NCBI GenBank assembly: GCA_013695465.1
Contig: JACDAL010000088.1
Location: 1-44,590, forward strand
Reading direction: 5' to 3'
DNA from: Actinomycetota bacterium
GTDB taxonomy: Bacteria; Actinomycetota; CADDZG01; WHSQ01
DNA length: 44,590 bases
The notes under the pieces were generated by a model, which was not told where the DNA came from, ran no database searches, and saw only the letters and a program-made list of their open reading frames with translations. Positions 8,341 to 15,886 of the stretch are shown in pieces; position 1 is the stretch's first letter, and every line of letters starts with the position of its first letter. Position numbers and translations under genes: made by a program.

Positions 8341-8385
8341 CGAGCGGGATGAAAGGGTCGTCTGGCGACCACCAATGCCCGCTCG
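8341..8385. terminator. nested stem-loop between convergent DUF4177 gene and response regulator
   Basis: CGAGCGGG (8341-8348) pairs with CCCGCTCG (8378-8385), and inside it GGTCG/CGACC (8356-8360 and 8366-8370) forms a second stem. It sits 9 bases beyond the stop of the minus-strand regulator and 32 bases beyond the shifted stop of the plus-strand gene, so it could end transcripts from both sides. There is no T-run. Confidence 0.4.
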
Positions 8386-8393
8386 ACCAGAAA

Positions 8394-9074
8394 TCACGGC
8401 ACGAACTTGTAGCCAAGCCCCCTGACCGTCGTGAGATGTTGCGGGTTCTTGGGGTCAATTTCGCACTTGGTCCGGAGACGCTTGATGTGAACGTCGAGAG
8501 TGCGCGTGTCACCGAAGTAGTCGGCCCCCCAGATGCGGTCGATGAGCGTCTCTCGTGTCAGGACGCGACCCGAGTTCTCCATCAGCAGCTCTAGTAGTTC
8601 GAACTCTTTGCGGGGCATATGCACGCGCTCCTCTCTGACCATTACCTCGAAGCGGTCGGCGTCTAATCTGATGCCGCCGCCCTCCAGCACACCCTCGCTG
8701 CCGCCGGCCCCGCTCGTTGTCCTGCGCAGCACCGCTTTGATCCGGGCGATCAGCTCGCGTGTGCTGAACGGTTTGGTGACGTAGTCGTCGGCTCCGATCT
8801 CGAGTCCCACGACTTTGTCGATCTCGGTGTCGCGAGCAGTCAGCATGATGATGGGAACGCTCGAGGTCTTACGAATCTCCCTGCAGATCTCCTCTCCCGA
8901 CAAGCCGGGCAACATGAGATCCAACAAGAGCAGATCGGCGCCCGCCGTCTTGAAGCGGTCGAGGCCCTGTGCTCCGTTGGTTACTCGGTCCACGACATAG
9001 CCCTCGCGTCCGAGCTGATATTCGAGCGCCTCGCCGAGCCCCTCTTCGTCCTCGATCAATAGGATGTGCGGCAC
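8394..9074 (-). CDS. OmpR/PhoB-family response regulator (PhoP/RegX3-like)
   Basis: About 226 residues: a receiver domain with acidic pair ED, phospho-acceptor D52 (LLLLDLMLPG) and K in VTKPF, then a winged-helix DNA-binding domain (about 125-225) ending TVRGLGYKFVP. The open frame reaches GTG 9107, two bases after the kinase stop, but AGAGG nine bases before GTG 9074 and receiver homology starting at PHILLIEDEE favour 9074. It is cotranscribed with the histidine kinase upstream and divergent from a phoU. This arrangement matches the phosphate regulators of Streptomyces (phoR-phoP/phoU) and mycobacteria (senX3-regX3). Control of the pst operon through the 3319 repeat is inferred. Confidence 0.9.
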   Translation of the reverse strand: MPHILLIEDEEGLGEALEYQLGREGYVVDRVTNGAQGLDRFKTAGADLLLLDLMLPGLSGEEICREIRKTSSVPIIMLTARDTEIDKVVGLEIGADDYVTKPFSTRELIARIKAVLRRTTSGAGGSEGVLEGGGIRLDADRFEVMVREERVHMPRKEFELLELLMENSGRVLTRETLIDRIWGADYFGDTRTLDVHIKRLRTKCEIDPKNPQHLTTVRGLGYKFVP

Positions 9075-9109
9075 GGCTGCGATCCTCTCCACTTGAGCTC
9101 GGGCCACAG

Positions 9110-10285
9110 TCAGCTGGCCACCGATTTTAGGCTTCTCTCACCGAGTGCGGGCAGTCTGACGGTGAAGGTGGATCCTTCACCCAGCTGACTCTTAAGGCCA
9201 AGATAGCCTCCGTGGAGCTCCACGACGTGTTTTACGATGGATAATCCAAGGCCGGTGCCGCCGCTGCCGCGCGAGCGGTCTTTGTCGACTCTATAGAACC
9301 TCTCGAACACCCTGGACTGGGCGTTGAGAGGAATGCCTATTCCCGTGTCGGACACACGCGCGACTGCGTCGGCACCGTCGGAAAATATCTCGACCGACAC
9401 GACTCCTCCATCGGGTGTGTACTTGACGGCGTTGTCGAGCAGGTTTCTTAGCATCAGTCCGAGCTGTTGCTCGTCGCCTCGGACCAGAACCCCGGTCTCC
9501 AAGCGTTCCACGAGAGACAAGTCCTTCGCCTGCGCTACGGAGCGGATCTCGGCGAGCTGGCGTCGTGCGACGGCAGCGAGATTTGTGTCACGCGCCGCTA
9601 GGTTGATTGGGTCCTCAAGCTTGGAAAGGTCGAGCAGATCTGCGATGAGGCGGCTCAGCCGCTCGGTCTCCCGGGTGAGCTTGGCCGCGAATTTGATGGC
9701 AGTCTCGGGATCGTCGCGCGCCGCCTCCCCGATCGCCTCTCCTAAAGCCTGAAGGCTGGCGACGGGGCTCTTGAGCTCGTGGGAGGCGTTGGCGACGAAC
9801 TGGCGCCTGATGCGCATCGTCCTGAGCTCCTCGGTTACATCTTGGAACAGGACGGCGACTCCCGCCGGATCCTCCAGCGGGAGGGCGCGAATGCGCAAGG
9901 TGCTTTGGGCCGGCCACAGACTGATCGTTTGCTCGGTTGGACCCTGAGTCGAAAGCGCCCTTTTCGCTACCGAGAGCACTTCATCCGAGGGGAGCCGAGC
10001 AGGCAGTCTTCCCTGCCCCAAGTGCAGGAGAGCGCGCGCGGCGGCGGTGGCCTTGATCGGGACGAGGGCATCGTCCAACACCAAGACTCCTTCGTCCATG
10101 CGATCGAGGATCTCGCCTGAGCGCCGCTGCTCTCGCTCCAATGTGGTGAGCTCGAGCTCGACCCGCTGTTGTTCAGCCTCTTGAAGACGGCGTACTTCAG
10201 CCTCTTGAAACTTGAGGTTGCCTCGCAAATAGATCAGCGCCCCGGCGAGCGCGAGGCAGGCCGCCGTCAGCAGGACTTCGATCAT
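9110..10285 (-). CDS. sensor histidine kinase, PhoR/SenX3-like
   Basis: 391 residues with one N-terminal membrane helix (about 4-20), a coiled linker, a PAS-like domain (about 55-150), HisKA with H169 in ANASHELKSP, and an HATPase_c domain with N-box NLLDNAVKY (281-289), G1 DTGIGIP (313-319) and G2 GTGLGLS (343-349). There is no extracytoplasmic sensor loop, as expected for phosphate kinases that read the state of Pst through PhoU. It is transcribed first in a two-gene operon with the response regulator, with three bases between stop and the longest regulator start. GGAG lies 11 bases before the ATG. Confidence 0.9.
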   Translation of the reverse strand: MIEVLLTAACLALAGALIYLRGNLKFQEAEVRRLQEAEQQRVELELTTLEREQRRSGEILDRMDEGVLVLDDALVPIKATAAARALLHLGQGRLPARLPSDEVLSVAKRALSTQGPTEQTISLWPAQSTLRIRALPLEDPAGVAVLFQDVTEELRTMRIRRQFVANASHELKSPVASLQALGEAIGEAARDDPETAIKFAAKLTRETERLSRLIADLLDLSKLEDPINLAARDTNLAAVARRQLAEIRSVAQAKDLSLVERLETGVLVRGDEQQLGLMLRNLLDNAVKYTPDGGVVSVEIFSDGADAVARVSDTGIGIPLNAQSRVFERFYRVDKDRSRGSGGTGLGLSIVKHVVELHGGYLGLKSQLGEGSTFTVRLPALGERSLKSVAS

Positions 10286-10372
10286 CTAGTGTTCATCTCC
10301 ACTTGAGATTCTAAGGTGCTCGTGCTGCTGTGGGGAGGGCTTTGACTGCTCTGAGCAGGTATTTCGTGGCGT

Positions 10373-10394
10373 GTTCGCGCTGCGTTAAGAAAGT
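10373..10394 (+). promoter_or_regulatory. possible second PHO-box-like repeat before phoU
   Basis: GTTCGCGCTGC (10373-10383) and GTTAAGAAAGT (10384-10394) are adjacent 11-base units, each starting with GTT, in the phoR/phoU divergent region. The match is weaker than at pstS because the CA of the GTTCA core is lost in the second unit. The spacing and location are what raise it above chance. Low confidence. Confidence 0.25.
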
Positions 10395-10418
10395 CGCGCA
10401 ACAGATAGGGTCGAGGAC

Positions 10419-11102
10419 ATGGTCAGAATCAACTTCGCCGAGGAGCTAGATACCGCGGAATCCAGTCTCCTGGCAGGGGGCCGCATGGTGCTCGAACAAC
10501 TCGGGAGCGTCATGCTGGCGCTCGAGCGACGCGATCCCGGCCTTGCCCGGGAAGTGATCGAAGGCGATGACCGCGTCGACGATGTTTATCTGGCGACCGA
10601 GACACGGGTGCTGAGCCTCTTGGCCCTGCAGGCGCCGGTCGCCCGTGATCTGAGGCTGGTCAACGCCATTCTCCATTCCAACGGGCACATCGAGCGCGTC
10701 GGCGATCTGTGTGTCAACATCGCCAAGTTCGTGCTGAACGGGCTTCCGTACCCGTCGAACTCCCCGATGCTCACCAGGCTGCAAGAGATGGGAATTCGAG
10801 CCGGGGAGCTACTGGATATCGCGCTGCGAGCGTTCTCGGCGCGCGATGCCGATCTGGCTGAGGAGCTTCCTGTCAAGGACAATGTGCTGGACCGGCTCAA
10901 CCGCGGCATGCTCCAAGAGCTGAAGCAGTACGCAGGAGACGAACAGAGCTTCGAATGGGCCGTGAATTTGGTGTTGGTGGCTCGCTATCTCGAGCGTATC
11001 GGCGATCACTCGGTCGACATCGGAGAGCGCACCTCCTACATGGTGACCGGGGTCATGCGGGAGTTCACCGATGCATCCCACCCCGAGAATGACCTTCGCT
11101 GA
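10419..11102 (+). CDS. phoU: PhoU-type phosphate signalling protein (second copy, divergent from phoR)
   Basis: 227 residues with the two-repeat helical PhoU pattern: EGDDRVDDVYLATETR, LQAPVARDLRLVNAIL in repeat one and ARYLERIGDHSVDIGERTSYMVTG in repeat two. The ATG follows AGGG at 10407-10410. It differs considerably from the copy at 7347, so it is not a recent duplicate. Its position, divergent from a phoR-like kinase, is the arrangement seen in Streptomyces. One copy may be tied to the Pst transporter and the other to kinase signalling, which is inference. Confidence 0.92.
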   Translation: MVRINFAEELDTAESSLLAGGRMVLEQLGSVMLALERRDPGLAREVIEGDDRVDDVYLATETRVLSLLALQAPVARDLRLVNAILHSNGHIERVGDLCVNIAKFVLNGLPYPSNSPMLTRLQEMGIRAGELLDIALRAFSARDADLAEELPVKDNVLDRLNRGMLQELKQYAGDEQSFEWAVNLVLVARYLERIGDHSVDIGERTSYMVTGVMREFTDASHPENDLR

Positions 11103-11145
11103 GGCCTGCTCTCCCGGCTCAATGTTGCTTATAGCGCTATCGGGC

Positions 11146-12027
11146 TCATCGCCCACCGGGCACCAGCCGCAGCAGCGTCGCCTCCGGCCGGCACCAGAAC
11201 CGGATCGGTGAGAAGCGGCTCTGGCCGAGCCCGGGGCTGACGTGCAGCCAGGTATTGCCGATACGATGCAGCCCCTGGGACAGAGCGTTGGGCAGGCGGC
11301 AATTCGTTACCAGCGACCCCCAGCCCGGCAGGCGCAGCTGGCCACCGTGGGTGTGCCCCCCCAAGATCAGATCGAAGCCATTGAGAGCCCACTCCGAGAC
11401 CACGTCGGGTGCGTGCACGAGAGCGATGGCGGCTCCTTCGTCCTCGGCCCGGGCGATGTGAGATGTCTTGTGGCGGCCGAGGTAGGGGTCGTCCACGCCT
11501 GCGAGCCTTACGCGGCCCCCTGCTGTATCCAGGAGCTCGGTGCGGTTCGTGAGAGCGACCCACCCCTGTTCCCGAAGCCCGCTCTCGAGCTCTTCGATCC
11601 TCGTCTTGCGGGGAGGCGGGGGCGTGACCGAGGTGCTCAGGTACTTCAAGTAACCCTGGTGGGACGACACGAACAGGTCGTGGGACCCGAGCACGTAGAA
11701 CTGCCCCAGCTTCGCTCGAAGCGGCCCGAGCGCCTCGAGCACGACCGGAATGCCTCCATCCTCGTCGATCATGTCCCCGGTCAAGAGGACGAGGTCGACA
11801 GAGCTCCCGAGGCGGACGCCCAGGGCCTGGATCCAGCTCTTGAGATGAGCCGTCCGCCGGGTCATGTGCGTGTCGGAGAGGTGGAGGATCGTCAGAGGGG
11901 GGCACCCGGCGCCGACCTCGACGCGCCGCTCGACCAACCGCAACCGGTGTGGCTCCAACAAGGAGTAGGCGCCGAGACCCGCCCCCACGGCGAGGGCGGC
12001 GCGCGCAAATTGCATCGATTCGAGCAT
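11146..12027 (-). CDS. membrane-anchored calcineurin-like metallophosphoesterase
   Basis: 293 residues with an N-terminal hydrophobic stretch (about 7-22) and then a calcineurin-like phosphoesterase domain. Metal motifs are D52/H54 (SDTHM), GD 84-85, GSHD (114-117) in place of the common GNH(D/E), and GHTHGGQ (224-230). It belongs with YkuE/YaeI-type phosphatases, some of which act on lipid-linked phosphates. The Asn to Ser change in the third motif removes a usual catalytic/metal ligand and recalls the GSND form that I recall from actinobacterial relatives. The ATG at 12027 leaves only 9 bases to the divergent GTG at 12037, and a CACAAT hexamer sits 6 bases before it. The longer open frame upstream is an antisense shadow. 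Confidence 0.88.
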   Translation of the reverse strand: MLESMQFARAALAVGAGLGAYSLLEPHRLRLVERRVEVGAGCPPLTILHLSDTHMTRRTAHLKSWIQALGVRLGSSVDLVLLTGDMIDEDGGIPVVLEALGPLRAKLGQFYVLGSHDLFVSSHQGYLKYLSTSVTPPPPRKTRIEELESGLREQGWVALTNRTELLDTAGGRVRLAGVDDPYLGRHKTSHIARAEDEGAAIALVHAPDVVSEWALNGFDLILGGHTHGGQLRLPGWGSLVTNCRLPNALSQGLHRIGNTWLHVSPGLGQSRFSPIRFWCRPEATLLRLVPGGR

Positions 12028-12036
12028 ACTGGCATT

Positions 12037-13617
12037 GTGAGATTGTCCCTGCGATACAAGATCGTTGGGGGCTTCGTCCTCCTCCTCTCCCTCATCGGTC
12101 TTCTCGGATGGGTGACCTACTCGTTGTTCGGGTCCCTCAGAGAGGTCCAGACTCGGGTGTTCGATGACGCCGTGCCCGGGCTGGTGGTGGCCGCTGAAGT
12201 GGTGCGCTCCTACACGGCTCAGTCGGCCGCGATCCGGGGCTACCTGATCAATAGCCGCCGCGAGCAGCTCGAGCAGTACCGCGAGGAGGTCACGCAAGTC
12301 GCCGTCACCGAGAGCCGCGCCCGCGCGCTGTTCGACTCTCCGCGCGAGCGGACGCTCCTGGCGGAGCTTATCGAGGCCGGCAAGGACTTCCATCGCGAGG
12401 TGGACAAGAGGGTGTTGCCGATCGCCAAGAAGGGCGACCGGGCGCTTGCGTTCAACCGTCTCGGCAGGGAGGGAGACAGCGCCGTGGCGGACATCGAGCG
12501 CCTCGGCCAGCAGCTGAGGCGCACTCAGGACCGCGTCATGGCGCGCAATCAGCGCGGCCTCCAGGACCGCAGCGCCCAGGCCCTCGCCATTCTCCTGCTG
12601 GTGACCATCGGAGCAGTGCTGATCGGGCTGCTGCTCGCCATAGTCGTGTCTCGCAGGCTCGTGCAGGGCCTCCATCAGCTGGTGGACGCTGCCAGGGCCG
12701 TGGGTCGAGGCGACTTCGACCAGACTATCGACATCCGCACCGGGGATGAGGTCGAGGAGCTCGCGACCCGCTTCACGGAGATGCAGGCGGGCCTAAAGCG
12801 CCTGCAGCAGCTTGCTCTTCACGACCAAGAGCTGGAGATCGCCGCCTCCATTCAAAGGAATCTGTTGCAAAAGAGCGTCCCTCACACTCCCGAGGTTCAC
12901 CTCGCCCCGATGCAGCGACAGGCCAACTTGGTCGGCGGGGACTGGTTCGATGTCGACTCCTCAGACGGCCGGCTCGCCATCGTGGTCGGCGACGCCTCAG
13001 GGAAAGGCATCGGAGCTGCGCTGATGGCGACCGTGGCCTTGTCTGCTCTGCGGGCGGAGCGCGGCCTCGGCGGTGACGGCCGGCGGATCGTGTCCCGGGC
13101 TAATCGGGCGTTGGTGGACGCCACAGACCCCGAGTCCTACGCGACTGTGATCTACCTCGATCTGGAGCTGTCCACGGGCGAGGCGACCTGGCTCAACATG
13201 GGCCATCCGCCGCCCTTCATCCTGCGCGCCTCCGGCACGCGCGATGGCCCTCGAGGCCACTATCTCGAGGGACCTCGCAACCGGGTGCTGGGCTGGTTCG
13301 ACGACCCCGGACTCGAGCAAGGCAGCGTCAAAGTGCTCCCCGGAGACCGGCTCGTCCTCTATACCGATGGCTGGCTGGAGGCCAAGTCCGTAGACGGCGA
13401 GTCCTTCGGAGAGCACCGTTTCGCCGAGGCCCTCACACGCCTGGGCATCCTCGGAGGAGAGGCCCTCGTGGAAGAGCTCGTCCGGGAGGTAGAGCGCTTC
13501 GCGGCCGGTAAGCTGGACGACGACCTGACTATGCTGGTGGTCGAGTTTCTAGGGGCTCCGGTGGGCAGGGCAGGTGCGGAGCTGACAGGAGAAGAACAGT
13601 GGCACAGCAGAAGGTAG
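12037..13617 (+). CDS. membrane HAMP-SpoIIE (PP2C-type) serine phosphatase, RsbU-like
   Basis: 526 residues: membrane helix (about 9-31), an extracytoplasmic helical sensor (about 32-180), a second helix (about 183-207), HAMP linker (about 208-262) and a PP2C/SpoIIE phosphatase domain (about 300-518). Phosphatase motifs include LVGGDWFDV, VVGDASGKGIGAAL and LYTDGWLEA, which carry the metal-binding aspartates. Such proteins dephosphorylate STAS-domain antagonists and thereby free a sigma factor. The STAS gene that follows overlaps by 19 bases. The GTG start has no ribosome site, but a CATACT hexamer ends 6 bases before it, so the mRNA may be leaderless. What it senses is unknown. Confidence 0.9.
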   Translation: MRLSLRYKIVGGFVLLLSLIGLLGWVTYSLFGSLREVQTRVFDDAVPGLVVAAEVVRSYTAQSAAIRGYLINSRREQLEQYREEVTQVAVTESRARALFDSPRERTLLAELIEAGKDFHREVDKRVLPIAKKGDRALAFNRLGREGDSAVADIERLGQQLRRTQDRVMARNQRGLQDRSAQALAILLLVTIGAVLIGLLLAIVVSRRLVQGLHQLVDAARAVGRGDFDQTIDIRTGDEVEELATRFTEMQAGLKRLQQLALHDQELEIAASIQRNLLQKSVPHTPEVHLAPMQRQANLVGGDWFDVDSSDGRLAIVVGDASGKGIGAALMATVALSALRAERGLGGDGRRIVSRANRALVDATDPESYATVIYLDLELSTGEATWLNMGHPPPFILRASGTRDGPRGHYLEGPRNRVLGWFDDPGLEQGSVKVLPGDRLVLYTDGWLEAKSVDGESFGEHRFAEALTRLGILGGEALVEELVREVERFAAGKLDDDLTMLVVEFLGAPVGRAGAELTGEEQWHSRR

Positions 13618-13955
13618 ATATCCAGATAGAGGAAGCCGACGGTTATCGGATCCTCAAGCCCGCCGGCGATCTCGACGTCTATACGGTGGGATCGCTGCGC
13701 GACGTGCTCGGGAAGATGATCGAAGAGGAGTCGCCGCATGTAGTGGTGGATCTCGACGGCGTCCCCTTTATGGACTCCTCCGGCCTCGGTGCGCTCATGG
13801 GAGGTGTGCGACGGATGCGCGAGGCAGGAGGTGATCTCGCCGTCTCTTGCACCAAGGAGCAACATCTGAAGCTGTTCTCGATCACCGGGTTCGGCGAGGG
13901 AGTATCGATCGCACCGACCGTCGAGGAGGCTGCGGCAGGCTTCAGGGACGCCTAG
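13599..13955 (+). CDS. STAS-domain anti-sigma factor antagonist
   Basis: 118 residues, the full length of a single STAS domain. The phosphorylatable site is MDSSGLGAL (58-66), with Ser60/Ser61 as in SpoIIAA/RsbV proteins. The unphosphorylated form binds an anti-sigma kinase and releases its sigma factor. The GTG at 13599 follows AGGAGAAG at ideal spacing and overlaps the end of the SpoIIE phosphatase gene, so phosphatase and substrate are coupled. No RsbW-like kinase or sigma gene lies nearby in the window. Confidence 0.92.
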   Translation: MAQQKVDIQIEEADGYRILKPAGDLDVYTVGSLRDVLGKMIEEESPHVVVDLDGVPFMDSSGLGALMGGVRRMREAGGDLAVSCTKEQHLKLFSITGFGEGVSIAPTVEEAAAGFRDA

Positions 13956-14058
13956 TCCTTTACCCCCAATAAATCATCCCAGCGGGCCATAACATTTTGC
14001 CTCGCTTCTCATTACCCTGAGAACACATCAGGAAATGAATTAGGCGAGGTGGGGACAG

Positions 14059-14322
14059 TTGCTGATTCTAGATTCGTCCGACGAGGACTGGCGCGCAAAG
14101 GCGCGCTGTGCCTCTTTTGATCCCGATCTGTTCTTTTCTCCAGGATCTCTGGAGCACAGAGTGGCCAAGAGGATCTGCAGAGATTGCCCGGTGCGCAGGG
14201 AGTGTCTTCTCTTTGCACTGGAAACGCCCATCGACCACGGTGTTTGGGGGGGCATGACCGAGCGGGAGCGCAGGCGCTTTCGCCGGCACTGGGGGGCCGA
14301 GTGGCGGGCCCTCATCGCCTAG
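14059..14322 (+). CDS. WhiB-family iron-sulfur transcriptional regulator
   Basis: 87 residues with the four cluster cysteines C17, C40, C43 and C49 (CRDCPVRREC), the GVWGG turn (62-66) and a basic C-terminal tail (REFLECTED in ERERRRFRR). WhiB proteins bind a 4Fe-4S cluster, often contact the primary sigma factor and occur almost only in Actinomycetota. An in-frame TAG at 14041-14043 limits the start, leaving TTG 14059 with AGGTGGGG just upstream. It follows the SpoIIE/STAS genes after about 100 bases. Which WhiB subgroup it is cannot be settled by eye. Confidence 0.92.
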   Translation: MLILDSSDEDWRAKARCASFDPDLFFSPGSLEHRVAKRICRDCPVRRECLLFALETPIDHGVWGGMTERERRRFRRHWGAEWRALIA

Positions 14323-14331
14323 CCCATTCGC

Positions 14332-14383
14332 CGAGTGGTCGTATAGGGCCGGCCGCCGCTATAGAGCATCTGACGACCACTCG
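14332..14383. terminator. stem-loop between convergent whiB and the unknown gene
   Basis: CGAGTGGTCGT (14332-14342) and ACGACCACTCG (14373-14383) form a perfect 11-bp stem around a GC-rich 30-base loop. It lies 10 bases after the whiB stop and 5 bases after the minus-strand stop, which fits a bidirectional terminator without a T-run. Confidence 0.5.
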
Positions 14384-14387
14384 ATAT

Positions 14388-15263
14388 TTAGGTTCTGAGC
14401 GTCAGCTCCAATAGCGTGCACTCGTCGCGCCAGCGACGGGCGGTGTCCTCCGGCAGGCCGGGGATGTTCAAGCGCTTCTCCGCGACCTTCTCGGCGACCT
14501 CGTCCCACTCCGGGCCCGGCTCGAGCACCCTGACGTTGGCGGGAACCTCTCCAACCCGGGCGTTCTTGCCCTTCCAGCGAAAGATGACGTCGACCTCCCG
14601 CAAACTCTCGGCCCCGGGGATGGTCTGCTGCCGCTCGCCTGAAAGCACGAAGATCCTGTTCGCCTTCTGGTCGTATACGAACCACACCGGCATCGTCTCG
14701 GTCCCGGATTGGGTGGGCCAGCGCAGCCAGATGATCGTCGATTTCTTGAGCGACTCCTGGATCCCTCCCGCCTGAGACGAACCCGACAGCGCGCTGTGAT
14801 GGTCGGTCCAGTCGAGCTCGGGATCGACCTCGTAAGCGGCGTCGGACCATGCCTTGTCGGTGGCCGTCAGCACGTACCATCCGGACAGGTCGAAAAAGCC
14901 TCTGACCGCCTCCTCAGGCGCTGCGTAATCGCGGTGATAGGCAAGCTGGATGTCACCGTCGGGGCGCTCGTGGAAGCAGAAGACCCAGTTGCGATATTCG
15001 GGCGACAGGTAGCACTCGGCCCAATGCACCGTTGGCTCGGCCACCTCGAGGTGCAGGCCGATCGAGGACCCGGGCACGGTAGCTTCGAAGGGGGTCCAAT
15101 ACACCTGGATCACGCGGCTGACATCGCGCTCCAGAGTCACCCGGAGCGCGGCTTTCGCTCCCGCGGTCTCCCCCGGCTTGACGCCGTGCCGGCCGATGGC
15201 TCGGGCGACCTCTTCCACGATGGGAGAGAGCGCTGTGCGCCTGCGTTCCTCTCTGAGCGCCAT
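14388..15263 (-). CDS. unknown protein, possible FMN-binding split-barrel (PNPOx-like) C-terminal half
   Basis: 291 residues, soluble, no signal peptide. I do not recognise the N-terminal half (about 1-165). The C-terminal half (about 170-260) has a pattern like pyridoxamine-phosphate-oxidase-type barrels: IIWLRWPTQSG, then MPVWFVYDQKANRIFVLSG, a strand with VDVIFRWKGK and a final VRVLEPG; this is a weak fold impression, not a firm family call. Its ATG overlaps the sdhC stop by one base (TGATG), so the two are cotranscribed. No known cofactor or catalytic motif could be confirmed. Confidence 0.7.
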   Translation of the reverse strand: MALREERRRTALSPIVEEVARAIGRHGVKPGETAGAKAALRVTLERDVSRVIQVYWTPFEATVPGSSIGLHLEVAEPTVHWAECYLSPEYRNWVFCFHERPDGDIQLAYHRDYAAPEEAVRGFFDLSGWYVLTATDKAWSDAAYEVDPELDWTDHHSALSGSSQAGGIQESLKKSTIIWLRWPTQSGTETMPVWFVYDQKANRIFVLSGERQQTIPGAESLREVDVIFRWKGKNARVGEVPANVRVLEPGPEWDEVAEKVAEKRLNIPGLPEDTARRWRDECTLLELTLRT

Positions 15264-15745
15264 CAGCCGAGCGGAGACTCTTCGAGCGCCGAGCGCAGCA
15301 TGAAGAAAGCGGCGGGAAGAAAAGCTATTGCGAAGGCTGCGAGCTGGATCTTTGCAAAGAGCTTCTGCTTCAGTGCCAGATGCGGCCAGAAGTCGAAGAG
15401 GATGATCCGCAACCCATTGAAAGCGTGGTAGACGACTGCGGCGACTAATGCAACCTCAAAAGGCTTGAACCACCACTGCTGATACAAGGAGATGGTCTCG
15501 TCGTAGAGCTCGGGACCAAAGCCGACTCCGAAGGTGTCGACGATGTGGCCAAATAGGAAGGCAACCACGAGGATTCCGGTGACCCGGTGGGCCACCCACG
15601 ACCACTGCCCGATCCCGCCCTTGTAAGCGACTCCCTGGCGGCCTTTTCCCACCCGCAGCAAGTCGACGAGCAAGAGGGTGGCAACGAGTCCCGACCCCAC
15701 GGTCAGGACGAATACGAGTCCTTCTATGAGTTTGGCGGCGAGCAT
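15263..15745 (-). CDS. sdhC: succinate dehydrogenase/fumarate reductase cytochrome b subunit (SdhC-like)
   Basis: 160 residues with about four hydrophobic helices. WSWVAHRVTGILV holds the conserved HRxTG region after the first helix, and YHAFNGLRIILFDF is the SdhC motif HxxxGxRxxxxD, with histidines suited to bind haem b. In the complex it anchors the flavoprotein and Fe-S subunits and reduces quinone. It is unusual that no sdhD, sdhA or sdhB follows; the next gene is an unknown protein coupled by a one-base overlap. A TAGACT hexamer lies 8 bases before the ATG. The other subunits may be elsewhere in the genome. Confidence 0.82.
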   Translation of the reverse strand: MLAAKLIEGLVFVLTVGSGLVATLLLVDLLRVGKGRQGVAYKGGIGQWSWVAHRVTGILVVAFLFGHIVDTFGVGFGPELYDETISLYQQWWFKPFEVALVAAVVYHAFNGLRIILFDFWPHLALKQKLFAKIQLAAFAIAFLPAAFFMLRSALEESPLG

Positions 15746-15886
15746 ACGAGCCGAGTCTAGTGCCCCGTCGCGGAAATCATCGTCACATTCGAGCGCCCCT
15801 GCATCACCGACGGCTGCGTTGCACGGCTCCGCCGAGGTCGGAATTGGGATTCAATCTGGCACCCAGTGACGCTCTCGGTGTTGGCG

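Noticed and set aside
11242-12036. Upstream extension of the SpoIIE phosphatase frame by 265 codons
   Set aside because: It lies antisense to the phosphoesterase gene, whose metal motifs are clear; the transmembrane sensor starts right after GTG 12037.
12028-12675. N-terminal extension of the phosphoesterase frame to 12675
   Set aside because: It is antisense to the SpoIIE phosphatase gene and has shadow-like composition.
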